The notes under the pieces are model-generated. The model saw nothing but the letters and a program-made list of their open reading frames with translations. It was not told the DNA's origin and ran no database searches. The position numbers and the translations under genes are program-made. From Lingula anatina (taxonomy: Eukaryota > Brachiopoda > Lingulata > Lingulida > Lingulidae), in NCBI RefSeq assembly GCF_001039355.2, contig NW_019775553.1, positions 165,729 through 229,728 of the forward strand: a stretch of 64,000 nt of DNA, read 5' to 3'. Positions 22,431 through 34,800 of the stretch are shown one piece after another (position 1 is the first letter of the stretch; each line of letters opens with the position of its first letter).

Positions 22431-23369
22431 TTCCAACCATAGAATCGTGTGACTGTGTTTAATTATTCAGGTTATGTATGAATTTTTCAGGGCCTCAGAA
22501 ACCATCATTATCTCCTCTTACGCACTAATGTACATTATCTCCACTGAAGTAGTAATGCTCTGTCCCGCACCAGTGATGGTAATTTTTAGCTTTTATATCG
22601 TTATCAAACATCGTCGATTTTGTTAACAAAAGGTCTACAAGTACCAGTATACAGGTTCTTTTGATTTGTTTTCTGGAACATGACAGTTACATCAAGATTG
22701 TACAAGACAAAAGATAAGTGCTGTTCGTTGTTGGTTTCCTAATAACAATTTCGAATAAAATGTCTTTTTTCGTTCCACAAAGGTGCACTTTTACAAAAAA
22801 AAATCTAATAGTTTTTAATCAAGATTTTTTTTAATATGGATATAACATTTTTACCAAAGCTAAGGGAATCTATGCTGTGGGGGAGCGTCTGCGCTGGGGA
22901 GTAACGGTACGGCGGAGTATGGGTGTATAGGTAATGTCGAGAACGGAAAGAGGATTACATTCGCGATCTTGATGTCTGAATACCATCTCGGTCCAACAGT
23001 ACGTGGGCGCCTTTCCAATGTTTGATGTGGGGCAAATTTGACCGATAAGTAATTTGTTAATGACCTCATGAGTAACGTATCTGTAACGGTCAATTAGCGT
23101 ATTTTAAGTATACCTAAGGCTAATGCTTGATAAACGTTCGGAAAAAGTATCCCAACACTCTGTGATCTGCTGTATAGTGCCATTTTAACATTATTATCAT
23201 CATGAGTCTACCAGTTGGAGAGGGTGGATGTAGCTCTATTACAGCACGAATTGAACCTGATCCATTCGGCACTGCACTATTATTAATAAAATAAAAGTAG
23301 GAGAAGACGTCAAAACTGAGTGATACCATGAATTTGAAGGCGATGCAAGCTTGGCCTGTATGATCAGTT

Positions 23370-23930
23370 GATAGTGGAGCTAAGAAACGAGGACCAAAGT
23401 TTCTTAAAGAACTTTTTGCTGATGCCACCTGAGATGTTTGGTGAGATTTTACACAAACTGGGGCCTTTGGTAACAAAACAACATACTAAATACAGCCCCC
23501 TTGAACCTGGCCCTAGGCTCGCAACAACTTTGAGGCACCTTACCACTGAGGATTCTTAATCTATGTATGTATGTATGGGTTGGGGTGCTCTGCAACACCC
23601 AGTCATAGCCGTTAAAGAAGTCTGCCAAGCCCAAGTCGAAGAGTATTTGCCAGAAGTGATGGACTGTCCTACTACTCCAGACGGGTGGCGTGCCATACCA
23701 GACAGATTCCTGAAGAAGTGGAACTCCCCCAATAAGTGGTGCAATAAACGGGAAGCTCATTTCCTGCAGGTGTCCTCCCAAAAGTGTTTCTCTCTTCTAC
23801 AACTAGGGGGCTTTACTATATAGTCGTCCTGGCCCTGGTAACCGCTGATTACAAGTTCATCTGGGCAGATATTGTAGCCTCAGCATCGGATGCAGAAGAT
23901 GACGCCCTAGTGTTCTCTCCCCAGATCACC
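23370..23930 (+). pseudogene. Broken PIF/Harbinger transposase (HARBI1-like)
   Basis: Several frames together give recognisable pieces of a Harbinger DDE transposase in the right order: MPPEMFGEILHKLGPLVTK with LEPGPRLATTLRHLTTEDS (about 23420-23560), then EVCQAQVEEYLPEVMDCPTT and GWRAIPDRFLKKWN (about 23615-23725), then YYIVVLALVTADYKFIWADI (about 23810-23875). Stops, frameshifts and deletions separate the pieces. The catalytic aspartate region after the second piece is damaged. This is a decayed element without function as read; no intact terminal repeats were located. Confidence 0.85.
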
Positions 23931-24680
23931 TACCCATTTGTGGTAAAGTATACCACTTGCGATGGCACACCTTGATTATTCATACGATATTCAAACACAA
24001 GTTATACGGTTTAAATACGCTATCGATAAATACGCTATTTCTACGCTGCTTATTCGTTCTTTCTCATACAATGGAAAAATGAAAGGGCGATTTCTTATGC
24101 TCTTAATTTTGCGTGTAATCGATTTCACATACGATACCCACGCGTTCCTCTTTTACACTAGGTTTGACAGCGCCCGAGGTGTCTCTGTCAGTACCCAGTG
24201 TCAAGATGACGTTTCCCAGTGTTATTTTAACATAAAATCTTGAGAGAAATCTATCACAAATAAACAATTTTTTGGGGAAAATTGTATGCAGAGTGTGTCC
24301 CGAGCGCATGCATGCGTGCTTTACCTTTGTCTAATATCTGTAGTATTTTACTGTCATTCTAACTGAATGAACGCTGCTTTTTCACCTACACCCTAGCTAA
24401 AACTAATGGAATATTCCAAAAGCGTATTGCACCTACGATTAAACTTCAAACGAAGACAAAATGTAACTTACAACCAGATCATTGGTGTTTTATTATAATT
24501 CCTTGCACTACCTTAAAGTTACAGTATATTTCAGATTATTTATTTGTTTGGGTATCATCTCGTGAGCAATTGTAAATTTGCTGAAACATCTGATATCGGT
24601 AATTTATAGAGAAAAACAAGTGTTATGCTCAAGGAAAATGGGTTAGGAGGCATTTCTGTAGCATTAAGAATTTGATCAAA
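23931..24680. other. Intergenic, no gene seen
   Basis: No supported coding exon, RNA gene or clear repeat. Confidence 0.45.
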
Positions 24681-24964
24681 CCCGCACGAAAATGCAGTAG
24701 TATCGAAGTAGCAAAGAAGCATTAACGCAGTAGTGGTGTGGAGCATATTTGCAGTAGAAATGCAGTATAGCCTACTGCAATTCTACTTCAAAAAGTACAT
24801 AGGGTTGTACATAGGAGGAGCATTAATGCAGTAGATTAGCAGCATGATAGAAGCATGTTTCAAATATGCTAATTAGCTCCCCCATCGAAGCAGATTTGAA
24901 GCATGTTTGCAGTATGATTGCAGTAGTCTACTGCGCTGGAGTATCTACTTCGTTTTCGTGCGGG
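24681..24964. mobile_element. MITE-like element, 284 bp, with CCCGCACGAAAA ends
   Basis: The left end CCCGCACGAAAATG is mirrored by TTTTCGTGCGGG at the right. The interior is built from many short reiterations of GCAGTAG/CTACTGC and (A)GAAGCAT, giving a patchwork of imperfect direct and inverted repeats. The flanking bases are AA on both sides. No coding capacity. Confidence 0.75.
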
Positions 24965-25044
24965 AAGAGTCATTATCTCGGGTACATGTAGCTGCCCCAA
25001 ACCCGGATGCCGTCATCTTTTTTTTTTTTTTTTTTTGGTACTGA

Positions 25045-25265
25045 TTTAACTAGTTTCTGGATCTAGTTGGCACAGATTAATCCACCCCTGCCTCAGCTCA
25101 TCTCACAGTGGGTCTAGAGCATCCCAACAGTGCTCAATGGGATTCAAAGCAGGAAAAACGACCAGTGTAGTTGCTCAATGTCCAGGTCACTGAAAAATAG
25201 TTGTGTTCTGCGATCAAGTTGAGATGGGCCAATGCCATTGTTTTTCATAATGCTGTGTTGGGTAC
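25045..25265 (-). pseudogene. Tc1/mariner-type transposase remnant (C-terminal part)
   Basis: On the minus strand, 25151-25105 reads PALNPIEHCWDAL, matching the conserved SPDLNPIEHLW motif before the last catalytic residue of Tc1-like transposases. Upstream on the same strand a frameshifted stretch fits the preceding part (…DIEQLHW…). There are stops and at least one frameshift. Only this C-terminal region is recognisable. Confidence 0.65.
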
Positions 25266-28200
25266 CGCAACGAAGTTACAAGGAACATTACTATTCAGCA
25301 GTATAAAATGAAATTTCATTGAATAATTGTGGTTTTTGACATATTCAAAAATTTGGAAAAAATCTTGAAAAGACATTGAAAATCGGTCCAAGTTCATATT
25401 GACCCGAAATGTGTGTCGATAAACGTCGATGCGAGCTCAAAGGAGAGACGAGAGAACGGTGGGTGGCGTTTTGTTTCTGTCTGATATTGCTTGAGAGTTC
25501 GACTTTTTTTGAAATTTGAGGAACCACAGATAGAGAAAACCAATTGCAATTCTCCGTTATTCCGAGAAAGATCTGTAGGATTGGGAATTGATTTGTTAAT
25601 AGGAACGTGGACAGCGTTTGTCAAGTCTTTTTTGCTGCAGAACGCTTGTTTGCGTGCGTGTTTAATTAACTGACTCAAGGAGATTAGCCCAGACGTAACC
25701 GCGGCTTTGAATCAGTGTTATTTGGGCCAGAAACGCCAGGATATTGATAAATAGATTTTTCAGAGGATATTCACAGTTTGTAAGCCCTTTTCCTTTCCTA
25801 ATTTATCAGAAGTCTTTTACTTTTTCTTCAGTCGTCTAGACGAGTAGCAACTCGGGTCCCACAGGTGGTGCAAATAACCTGCTTGCATGTATTGTAGGCC
25901 TTTAAAACGTGCACTTTTCCAACGGAGGTACCCAGGTGTAAATAAGACAAACCACAGGGATGGAAAAAGGTAAAGGAAAAAATATCAGCTGCTACCTTGA
26001 GTATTAATTAACAGATTTAACATATGCACAGAAAAATAATTTTGTCAACGTATCGGTTTTATTTATACTTTTAAACTAAAATTTTACTGGCAGTAGAAAC
26101 GTGCACCCTATTTGAATCAAATGCCGGTTATTGGAAATACTAATTGAATCGACTGTTAAAAGACATGATGCAGCCACGTGCCTACTGCCGGTTTAGCGAT
26201 GTTTACCAGTGCAAGCCAGGAAGGCATTCTCGAAAAATGTCTCGAAGGTCAACCGTTGAATAACTCAAATTGCATGTGGTAAACATTTTTTCTCAGTGTG
26301 AGCTGATCCCGCAGATTGTGTGGTCGGATGTGAAATGAAATGCAAATTTTCTTAATCAGGTGTATTGTTGCGCAGTGTCTTATCAAACAAGCAAGATAGG
26401 TAGGTGTTAGTGGTATTGAAATGAAAAAAGCATGTTTGTGTTAGGGGTACATTTTTTACGTATTTGTTTACCAGTTAATGTACTGATAAATTTTTGTAGT
26501 GCATGTAAGTGAAGACTCTTTTGTTGTTACTGGATGATAACATTTAGTTTTGTCGCATTTTGTGGATTTTGTAATCTCCGCTAATGGGAATCATCCAAGA
26601 AACCCGAGTCCCAAGACGTAATACAAATCAAGTAAGATTTAGCGGAATTTGGAAGAGAGAAAGATCAGAAATAATGAGAGATTATCGAGTGCGGTGTGGC
26701 GACGAATAAAAGATGACAGTCCTACGGATATTTTGCTAGTTGTTTTCTCTATAGTTCTGTCGAATATAACTATTTATTGAACAGCAGTACGAATGATTTG
26801 CGTGTCACTTTTGTATTGCCTTTGACGACGACATTTCTGGCGCATAGGATTTCACTTTAATCGCTGAAAAGTTAACCACACCTCAAAAAGATTCTAGCAC
26901 GTTTTTCTTGTCTCGCATGACGTCACGCAATGCTGACAGCCTCACTTTGGGGAGTTTTCTATTCAACTTTGTTGTCAAATTTTGGCAAAGGGAAATATAT
27001 TTTTCTAACAACGGTGGTTGTACATAGACTCTATAGTTGTCACTGTACAACCAATGGTCTTAACTTTAAACTACAGCCCAATATTTTTGTTTACTTTTTT
27101 ATGTGCCCGTAAACTATACAGTTAACCTACATGTTCACGTTTTACGGCCCAATTCTCTTAATGGCTGTATTTCAACTCATCCCTATCTACAGACACCAGA
27201 ACTAATATGCATTATACACACAATGTGATTTTAATTGTGTTCCCGCTCAGACATGCAATTTAAAGCAACGTCCTGCCACAGCAATTTGTCAGTTGGGACT
27301 TCCTCCGCCTTTCTTTTTATTATTTTACGCCTTATGGAAAAGACAGACAGAGCAGACTGGCAATTTCGAAGGCAAAATTGGACATTTCCTTCGAGAGATT
27401 CCAAATTGAACATTGCCACTGTTGGCTAATGAATAAAACGCATAGGTTAATCATACAGGCCAATAGATGACAGAACAAAACTCATGGAGTACAAACCTTA
27501 TTTACTGAAATATCTGTCCTTTGATTTGCACAATACTAAATGACCCAATATCCCCTCTAGATTATACGCCATGTATTTTAGAAGATGGAAGTTCTACAAA
27601 ATTAAAGTATATCGACGCTGCAGGGCATTGTCCTATTAATACTGTTAACTGGTTGTACGATTGTATTAATGATACATCTGTGCTTTGTTTCCCACTACTA
27701 TCTGGTATGTATCGCACTGGTATCGTGAAGAAGCAAAAAAAGAAGTGGACATTCGAGTCTCGTCAGTGGAGCACACATTTTATGTAATATCTGCAGATAA
27801 CCGTTTTAAATTTCATTTTAATAACTGTCATTTTTCTTACAATATTAGAGGGTACTATAGTGTAGAAAAAAATGGGGAAACTCCGAATTATTCAAATATT
27901 ACAAAACATTTTGAAGCACTGAAGTGCCTCAAATGCATACGTTTTTGTGGAATAAACCAAACATCTTTCCTTGATCACATAATACACTACCGGTAGAAGG
28001 CAACAGATATTCTGGCCTGCAACAAAATGCTGACAATCGACGAGTCTAACTACCCGGTGCCACGGAGGGGGTGGGGTGGTGGTTCTAATAACCCCTATAC
28101 CCCGAACAGCCTTAAAAGTAAAACATATTCAGAGAAACCCCAGACAAAGCATTTGTCTGGTCTGCCTGAACCCAGATACAGTGTTACAATAGGAATGCTA

Positions 28201-31200
28201 ACTGGTAAAATCAGATCACCTGATCACTGACCACAGAAAAGAATGTGTTCATAATTTTAGTCCACAGGTATTGGCCAAATGTGTGTCTTTCACGTCCTTG
28301 TCAGTTTCAGTACATTTAACGACAACAGCCCCCTACCCTTGCATTTAATCTGTCTGATCTATCTTCGGGAGGACAGATAGCGAAATGTCGTCATACATTC
28401 AGCGTCTTATCACCATATTCCAGAGCTGTATTCACTCGCTACTTCATAAATACATTTTTGCTTGTGATTCCTAATCTGATTTCTTACACCACTTCAATAT
28501 CCGTTACCCGAATTGGCAACCATTCAGACTATTCTTGTGATATAGCAATTTTTATTAATTTAAGGTCTTCTTATATTATGGTGATAATCATATTATGGTA
28601 TCGTTAGCTTTGGTATTCAAGCCCTCACGAAGCTTATCCTTGCAAGATTGCTGGAGTGTTTCCTGACTGTACATAGAATCAGGAAACCGGCACGGAATCC
28701 ATCTCTATGGTGTTAAGTTCGTGCTTATTATCTCCCAATCTACAAAACAATCTCGTTTCTGTGACATAAAAGCATTTACGGATAATCACTACAAAATGCT
28801 CATCATGTTCAAAGAATATACAGGGGGCACATGCACCAGCACGTGCACTGCTGAGGTCTCACGATTTGCCTCTTTGATATTGGTCATGCTTTTTTATGTC
28901 AACATCAATACCATAATCTCTCTTGAAGTTGGGGGGAAGTTCGATGGGTTTCCAAAATTTTTAACCCGCCAACCCGAACACGGCCAATGTCTGTCCGACG
29001 CTATCTAGACGGCATTTTTAAGATCACTTACTCGTGGCAATAAAACTTTCAATATCTAATTTCTCTCATCTCTGTCGAAATAGGAAAGATATGTAGTGTT
29101 CTCGGCAAATTTCGTTAAAGATTGCAAACAAATTGGTGATTTCCCCCTCTCTCTTTCGTCAGGGATTTTATATCCTTCCATATCCCTTTTTATGATAAAC
29201 TATTTTTTTAGATATTTTTGATATGTTAGTGACCACAAAGTACATTCCTCGGGGGCATGAAGCGATTACACTTGATTAATCAGTTCAGTGGCTGGTGTGA
29301 GATGATGCCTAGGCGTTAGTGATAGATGTATGTAGGGATGTTTTACCATAATATGGTAGTTAATAGAGGTGATTACTCACGAGCTAATTCACTGCGCAGA
29401 TTGAGTTTGTCCATTTTTCGTTACTGTCATTTTTATCATGGGCGGTTTACTCTTGTTTGGTCTGAAAAGGACAAATGTAACATGAAAAATATCCTCGGAA
29501 TAGATCGTTGTGTTGCCATTCTAATGATACCGATCTTCGAAAGGTGACTAATGACGTGGGAAGAATCCTGTTTTAAGATAATTGTGAAAATTATATGCAG
29601 AAAAATGAGAAGTGAAGATATCTTAAAAAGGCTTTCTGGTGTCAAACCCCCAACAATTCTATTTAAAAGTCATGATTATCTATGTCACGAACATTGAACA
29701 AGGCAGTGGGATTCGCAAACCCATGATATCGATTTGCTTGTCATAACTCTCTGAACGGATCGTTTTCTCTGTTGGCAATGATATTGAAGGGCTGCAAAAT
29801 GTCCTTTCATGTAACTTGTTTACCACGTTAGTTTTGTCATCTAGTCATACAGTTAGGTTGCCAGTATGAATACCAAATGTCAAACAACTTCCACTCCTCT
29901 GGAAACTGTTCTAAACATGTAAATAGGTATAGGCATATCACGCACTTAAAAAAAGTGAAGCGAGGCATTTTCACATGTTCTACGTTTCTAAAATAAAAAA
30001 GAAATACAAACCAATTTCCAATTTTTTATAGATAATGCTAGTCTCGTATGACGACACACAATGCCGACATCTTGGATGAATCCGTTTTTTTTATCAACCA
30101 CAGGATCGAGAAAATAGAACATTTGAAGCATTTCGAACAAAAATAAGCTTTGATACAGTCTCTTCAGAATAACTTTTACAGAACAGTTCCGACCTTTCAT
30201 GGACAATAATTTAAATTCAGGTGAGACTTCATATTTTAAGTATGTCATATGTTAGGTAAGATAAGCTGGCGATGACTTAATTTAATAGGATGGTGCAGAC
30301 TTCTTATCGACAGAGATGGATCGGCCAAAACTGGTGGATGGGTAGGGATGTTTTTTTCCGGGTTGGGGTGGTTACTGAGAGACATATTAACTTTCTAAGT
30401 TTCTCTTTATATGAGAGTAGATATGGAGATAGCTATGAGAGCTTTGTACGTGTTTGGTATGAAGTGACCGTTTGAATATGCTGGAATATTGAGAGCCTGT
30501 GAATCAGGTATAAATGAAGCATGAAAGACTTCTGATGAGCTAGACCTCAATAGATGGCCAAGGAATTATGCCCCACGCAAAAGCGACTCTTTGTAATTAA
30601 AACGTGGCGTAAAAGGCAGCGAATATGCACTACTATGTTCGAAACGACGTAAAATTGCAATTTTTTTGTGCGAAGGTTAACGATTTGAAAGGTCTTGCTT
30701 AATTCATCAGTTAGCGTATCGTTTCCGATTCCCAAAATATTCAGATAGAAACTGTCGTCAGCTGAGAAGACAATGACGCACATTTCTTTTCTATTGTCAC
30801 CTGCAAGTATTCACGAGACGCTATCTTGTCCTTTAAGAGGTAAGAATCGCTAATTACGACCTCTGTGTCCTAGCCGTTGATCAAAACAACTACGGGGAAT
30901 CGATCGTTAAGTATCATGCCTTTCCGTTATATCATCAACGAATATTAATGGCATCGTTGACATCCATAATAAGCGCTATGTGGATTTTTTTCTACCTCAC
31001 ATATAAAAACACACACTTTGTAAAGTACCACGAACATTCACGATTCAAAGCCATATTCCCTTTATTTAAATTACAATCTGAAAATCTTTTTTTTTCTTTC
31101 TATTTTTACTTGAACATGTGATTACATAAATATTTATAATCGAAAACTTGGTGTACCGTAGACGAACATTAAGCGGGGTAGCCACCTGTCTTAGCACAGG

Positions 31201-31660
31201 CAAAGTGATGTGCGCTTCCCGTACACGTGCATTAAGAACACCATTCATGTCAGGTAAAATTAGTTTTCACAAGAAATCTGCCTGCGTAAAATAAAATCTG
31301 TCTGAAGAAAGTGAAAGTTAAATCATACGTTAAAACTAATGACTTTAGAACATGGTTTTCGTCAATAAATTTGGAGAGAGATTTGGAGAGAGAATAAAAC
31401 GAAACATTGGAAAGACGTGTAAATTTCATTATGCAAGATACTTTACAAAAGAAATGGAGGGGGGGTCACATTAGCCAACTTGCTGTATGTTTTCAGGACA
31501 GGTGCAAAGACTGTTTTATTTAACAATAATCTTTAGGTTGAAAATAGAGACACTTGTTATGCTAAATATCAAATGTCTGTAAATTGTTTTAATAAGAAGC
31601 TTGACACAGCTCAAAAGCAACAAACTCTTTTACTCCTGTGGTAGATCTTGTTTGGTCCTA
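25266..31660. other. Gene-poor region, 6.4 kb
   Basis: I found no exon set that splices into a recognisable protein. The longest uninterrupted frame is at 27685-27996 (plus, about 100 residues), with no resemblance to anything I know and no clear splice partners. The rest looks like unique, slowly decaying intergenic DNA. Confidence 0.45.
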
Positions 31661-31849
31661 GGCTTCGTTCACATGGAAAGTCTATTTTCTAAAAATCTAA
31701 AAGCCAGTTACTATAAGTTACTATAAGTAACTGGCTCGCGCTGCCAGTAATTACGCCGCGGGATATTCAGGGCACAGACCGTGATCATAAGATATACCGC
31801 GAATAGAAAATAGATTTTTAGAAAATAGACTTTCCATGTGAACGAAGCC
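31661..31849. mobile_element. MITE with about 40-bp inverted ends
   Basis: The left arm starts GGCTTCGTTCACATGGAAAG and contains TCTATTTTCTAAAAATCTA. The right arm is its reverse complement with very few changes. CTA flanks both sides, which could be a 3-bp target duplication as in PIF/Harbinger (alternatively TA with a lost G). The interior has a short tandem GTTACTATAA. Confidence 0.85.
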
Positions 31850-34800
31850 CTAAACTCCCACTGAGAGCCAAACCCTTGTGTACTAAATGGTACACTTAAT
31901 CACCTTTAGGGATTTTGATGTGTTATAAAGGTCTGCAATTGGGAAATATCCTTTTTCCCCATTTCTTTTATACAAAATACTTACGCTAATATGCAGGTGC
32001 CACATACAGGTACATGTATGCCTACGCCCGTCTGTCAACTGCGTTAGATTCGCGGTACACTTTGATTCAACAGGGTGAAACTATGGCTTTCATCATATTT
32101 GTTTCAAACGATCGGGCATTTTACTACTTTATCTTTCATATAAAATAACCCTAATTATGCAAGCATGTTTTATTAAGTTCTTTTACAGTATTGGGCAATC
32201 ACCAATGACCTTATTCTTTTTTTCAATAAATCTCACAAAATAGTCTGATTTACGGTGAATGGCGAGAACAAAATATCCAAACTTCGTGTATCTCCCATAC
32301 ACATAGATCACACTGTCTATTGTCTTCTTAATCCACCGCCGTAAACGTGAGAGACCCCACGAGACAGCAGTAAAATATATGTAGCTCGAGTGTCTCACAT
32401 ATATCTCGCGGGGTCGTTGTGTATTACATAGATACATCTTTCTCTTACCATATTCTCTAGACCCCATTAAATGTGGCAAGTGCCATGCAAAACCAATTTG
32501 CCTTAACCTATTCTCTAATGTTTCCCGTGAGTGATTTAGCAAATACAAAGGCATTGGCATTAATGTCTTTATATGACAAAACCTTTCAAGTGAATAATGA
32601 ATGTAGAAGCCTTTTAACGAACCAAATGATTTGGTTCCGATTCAAGTTTGAAGGGTGCCCATGCTTAAAAAAAATCCATATTTTGACGGCAAATGTTACA
32701 AATTCATGAAAGTCCAATAATATGGCTGGCTTATCTTCATGTTAAGGGCCTGTACAAATTCGGAGTCGGAAATGGCCGAAGTTGGAACTACATGCATCAC
32801 ATAGGAAGATATTAAGATATTTAAGGTAAGATGCTTATTTATGGTTAGTTAACCTAGGAAATGCCCAAAGACATTTTCATAAAATTGATTCAAAATTAAG
32901 TTTTGCTTATCCCTATAGTAACGATCATTTTTCAGATGATACTGGTAGCCTCTCCCCTTTAACAGACAGGAAAGGAAGGAAGAAAGATTTAAGGTTAAAT
33001 GGTTCCTCAGTCTTGTATTTTCAGTTGAAACGTACAATGACAGCATGTTAAGAAACATATTGGGTCAATAAAGTGTTAGAAAGCAGAAAAGAGAATTTAC
33101 TGTGAATAAAGTCTCTCTACATGTTAAAACTTTGGAATTCAATCACGCAGTGTAGGCTACACAATGATATTTGGCTAAAACTGAAGGATCACCAAATGAA
33201 AACAATAAAATTGTTCATACTGTATATTAACAAAGGTACACGGAAAACTGTGCAGTAACAATTCCTGAAGTATGATATGCTAAATAATATTTAAAAAGAA
33301 GGATCCTATCAGGTGTGATCATTGATATCTATAACATTGTCTTAAAGACTTTAAAATCCCTGAAACCTCGCAATCCAGGCATCAGTTTACCTATCGACAA
33401 AAGAGATGAACACAAATTATCGTGGTTTGTGAATAACAAGTTGCCTTGGAAAACTTGAACTCCATACTACCTCAGATACTGACAGAATACTACAGAATGT
33501 GCATTTTCTCAATAAACAATAAGAACAAGCTGGTTTGACACCTGGATAATGCAGAGTGCACCATATGTATTAGAATATAAGCCAAAACAGGTTCATCTAC
33601 GTCTTTTATAAACATTGAAAGTCTTTGCACTATTATTTGTAGAAAGTGATACAGAATTAGACTATATAATATCATTCTGAGGCTAGCTGTGTGAAAGAAA
33701 CGTAAGAACATTTAATGTACACACTAACTGTATTGTATCATCATTTGTATATCATATTGTACAAGGTCATGACAATCTATGTACCAGTACAGAAATAAAT
33801 TGAATTGAATTGAAAAAAATTGAATTTAATAAACAAGGACGTAATGCCATCATAAAACCTACAGCATGCGTGCATACAAAAGCGTTTGACATCCATAAAC
33901 GCTTCGAACAGTAGATAACGTGTCCTCTCTGACACTGTGTTGGGTAGTTAGCATTCTGTCTCTGAAAATAAGCAGCGGAGCCCATATTTGTGCATTGCCT
34001 TAAAAGCAAAATTATGATATAAGCTCCACAACAGGTGGATTCGACAGTTAATCCAGTGCAAAGCATAATTGCGCATTTGTCATGTGATCGTTTCATAGGA
34101 TTTGGGGGTCAGATTGAAGTGTATAATGGGAAGCTGATGTATCACTAATTGGCGGAGACTCCACTCCCCCTACTGGACTCGAGAATGATCTATTGTTTTT
34201 AAGGGTTAGAAGAATAGTGTCATTTCAGGCTATCTGTTACTTAAAAAGACCTCTATTTAAATAATTATCCTCTCATTCACAGGTTACAGATCACGTGTAT
34301 CACGCAGTGATATGAGCAAAAACACAATTGTCAGTATCAGTGCAAAAGAACGCAGTCAACTGCAAAGACCTCTTGTCTAAGATTACTAGTTAATGACTTC
34401 TTTTGGTATTACATGAAGTAACCTCTTATAAATTACCCTGTCATTCAGGACAACATATCACGTGTCATCGCTGTTACTTTCAACAGATATTTCATATGCA
34501 CTGTCTCCCATTGACGAACTCTCTTTACGCCTAGTCAGTTTTTACATTTTTTTATTTTTAATTTTCCATTACTTATTACACAGGTTTAGGGCTAATGAAG
34601 TTATCAGGTACTTAGCCAGGTACTAAGTTTTCCTAATAAAAGCTAATGTTTAGTATTCAGTAGTGGATATCACAGTAGTTTACTTGTTGGCCCGCATTTA
34701 TATATTAGAGTACGAATGAATTAAGGTTGTATGATTAGAATAATGCAATCACTGCTTTGAATAGAAAGGCTCTCTAAACGGTATATATATACAGTATATG

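Larger units (their letters stand above)
20098..23369. other. Intergenic region, no gene seen
   Basis: Short open frames only, without splice-linked continuity or family resemblance. It contains the diverged duplication at 20636-21110 and the CGACGG repeat at 22316-22430. Confidence 0.55.

Noticed and set aside
22030-22492. Possible inverted GCCCTGAAAA / TTTTCAGGGC pair as element ends.
   Set aside because: Only about 11 bases match, with no target duplication and no structure between; could be chance.
27521-27996. Two overlapping plus-strand frames (88 and 103 residues) in the gene desert.
   Set aside because: No recognisable motif, no supported splice partners and AT-rich chance-like composition. 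Left out as a gene.
26905-30070. Similar TCTCGCATGACGTCACGCAATGC and TCTCGTATGACG words at 26915 and 30041.
   Set aside because: Only a short stretch is shared and the flanks do not align clearly.
32183-32560. Minus-strand frame of 125 residues.
   Set aside because: The longest chance frame of the desert; no domain, no conserved motif, no promoter or splice context.
33480-33830. Possible 3' tail of a non-LTR retrotransposon ending in AATTG repeats.
   Set aside because: No reverse-transcriptase sequence upstream; the tail alone is not enough.
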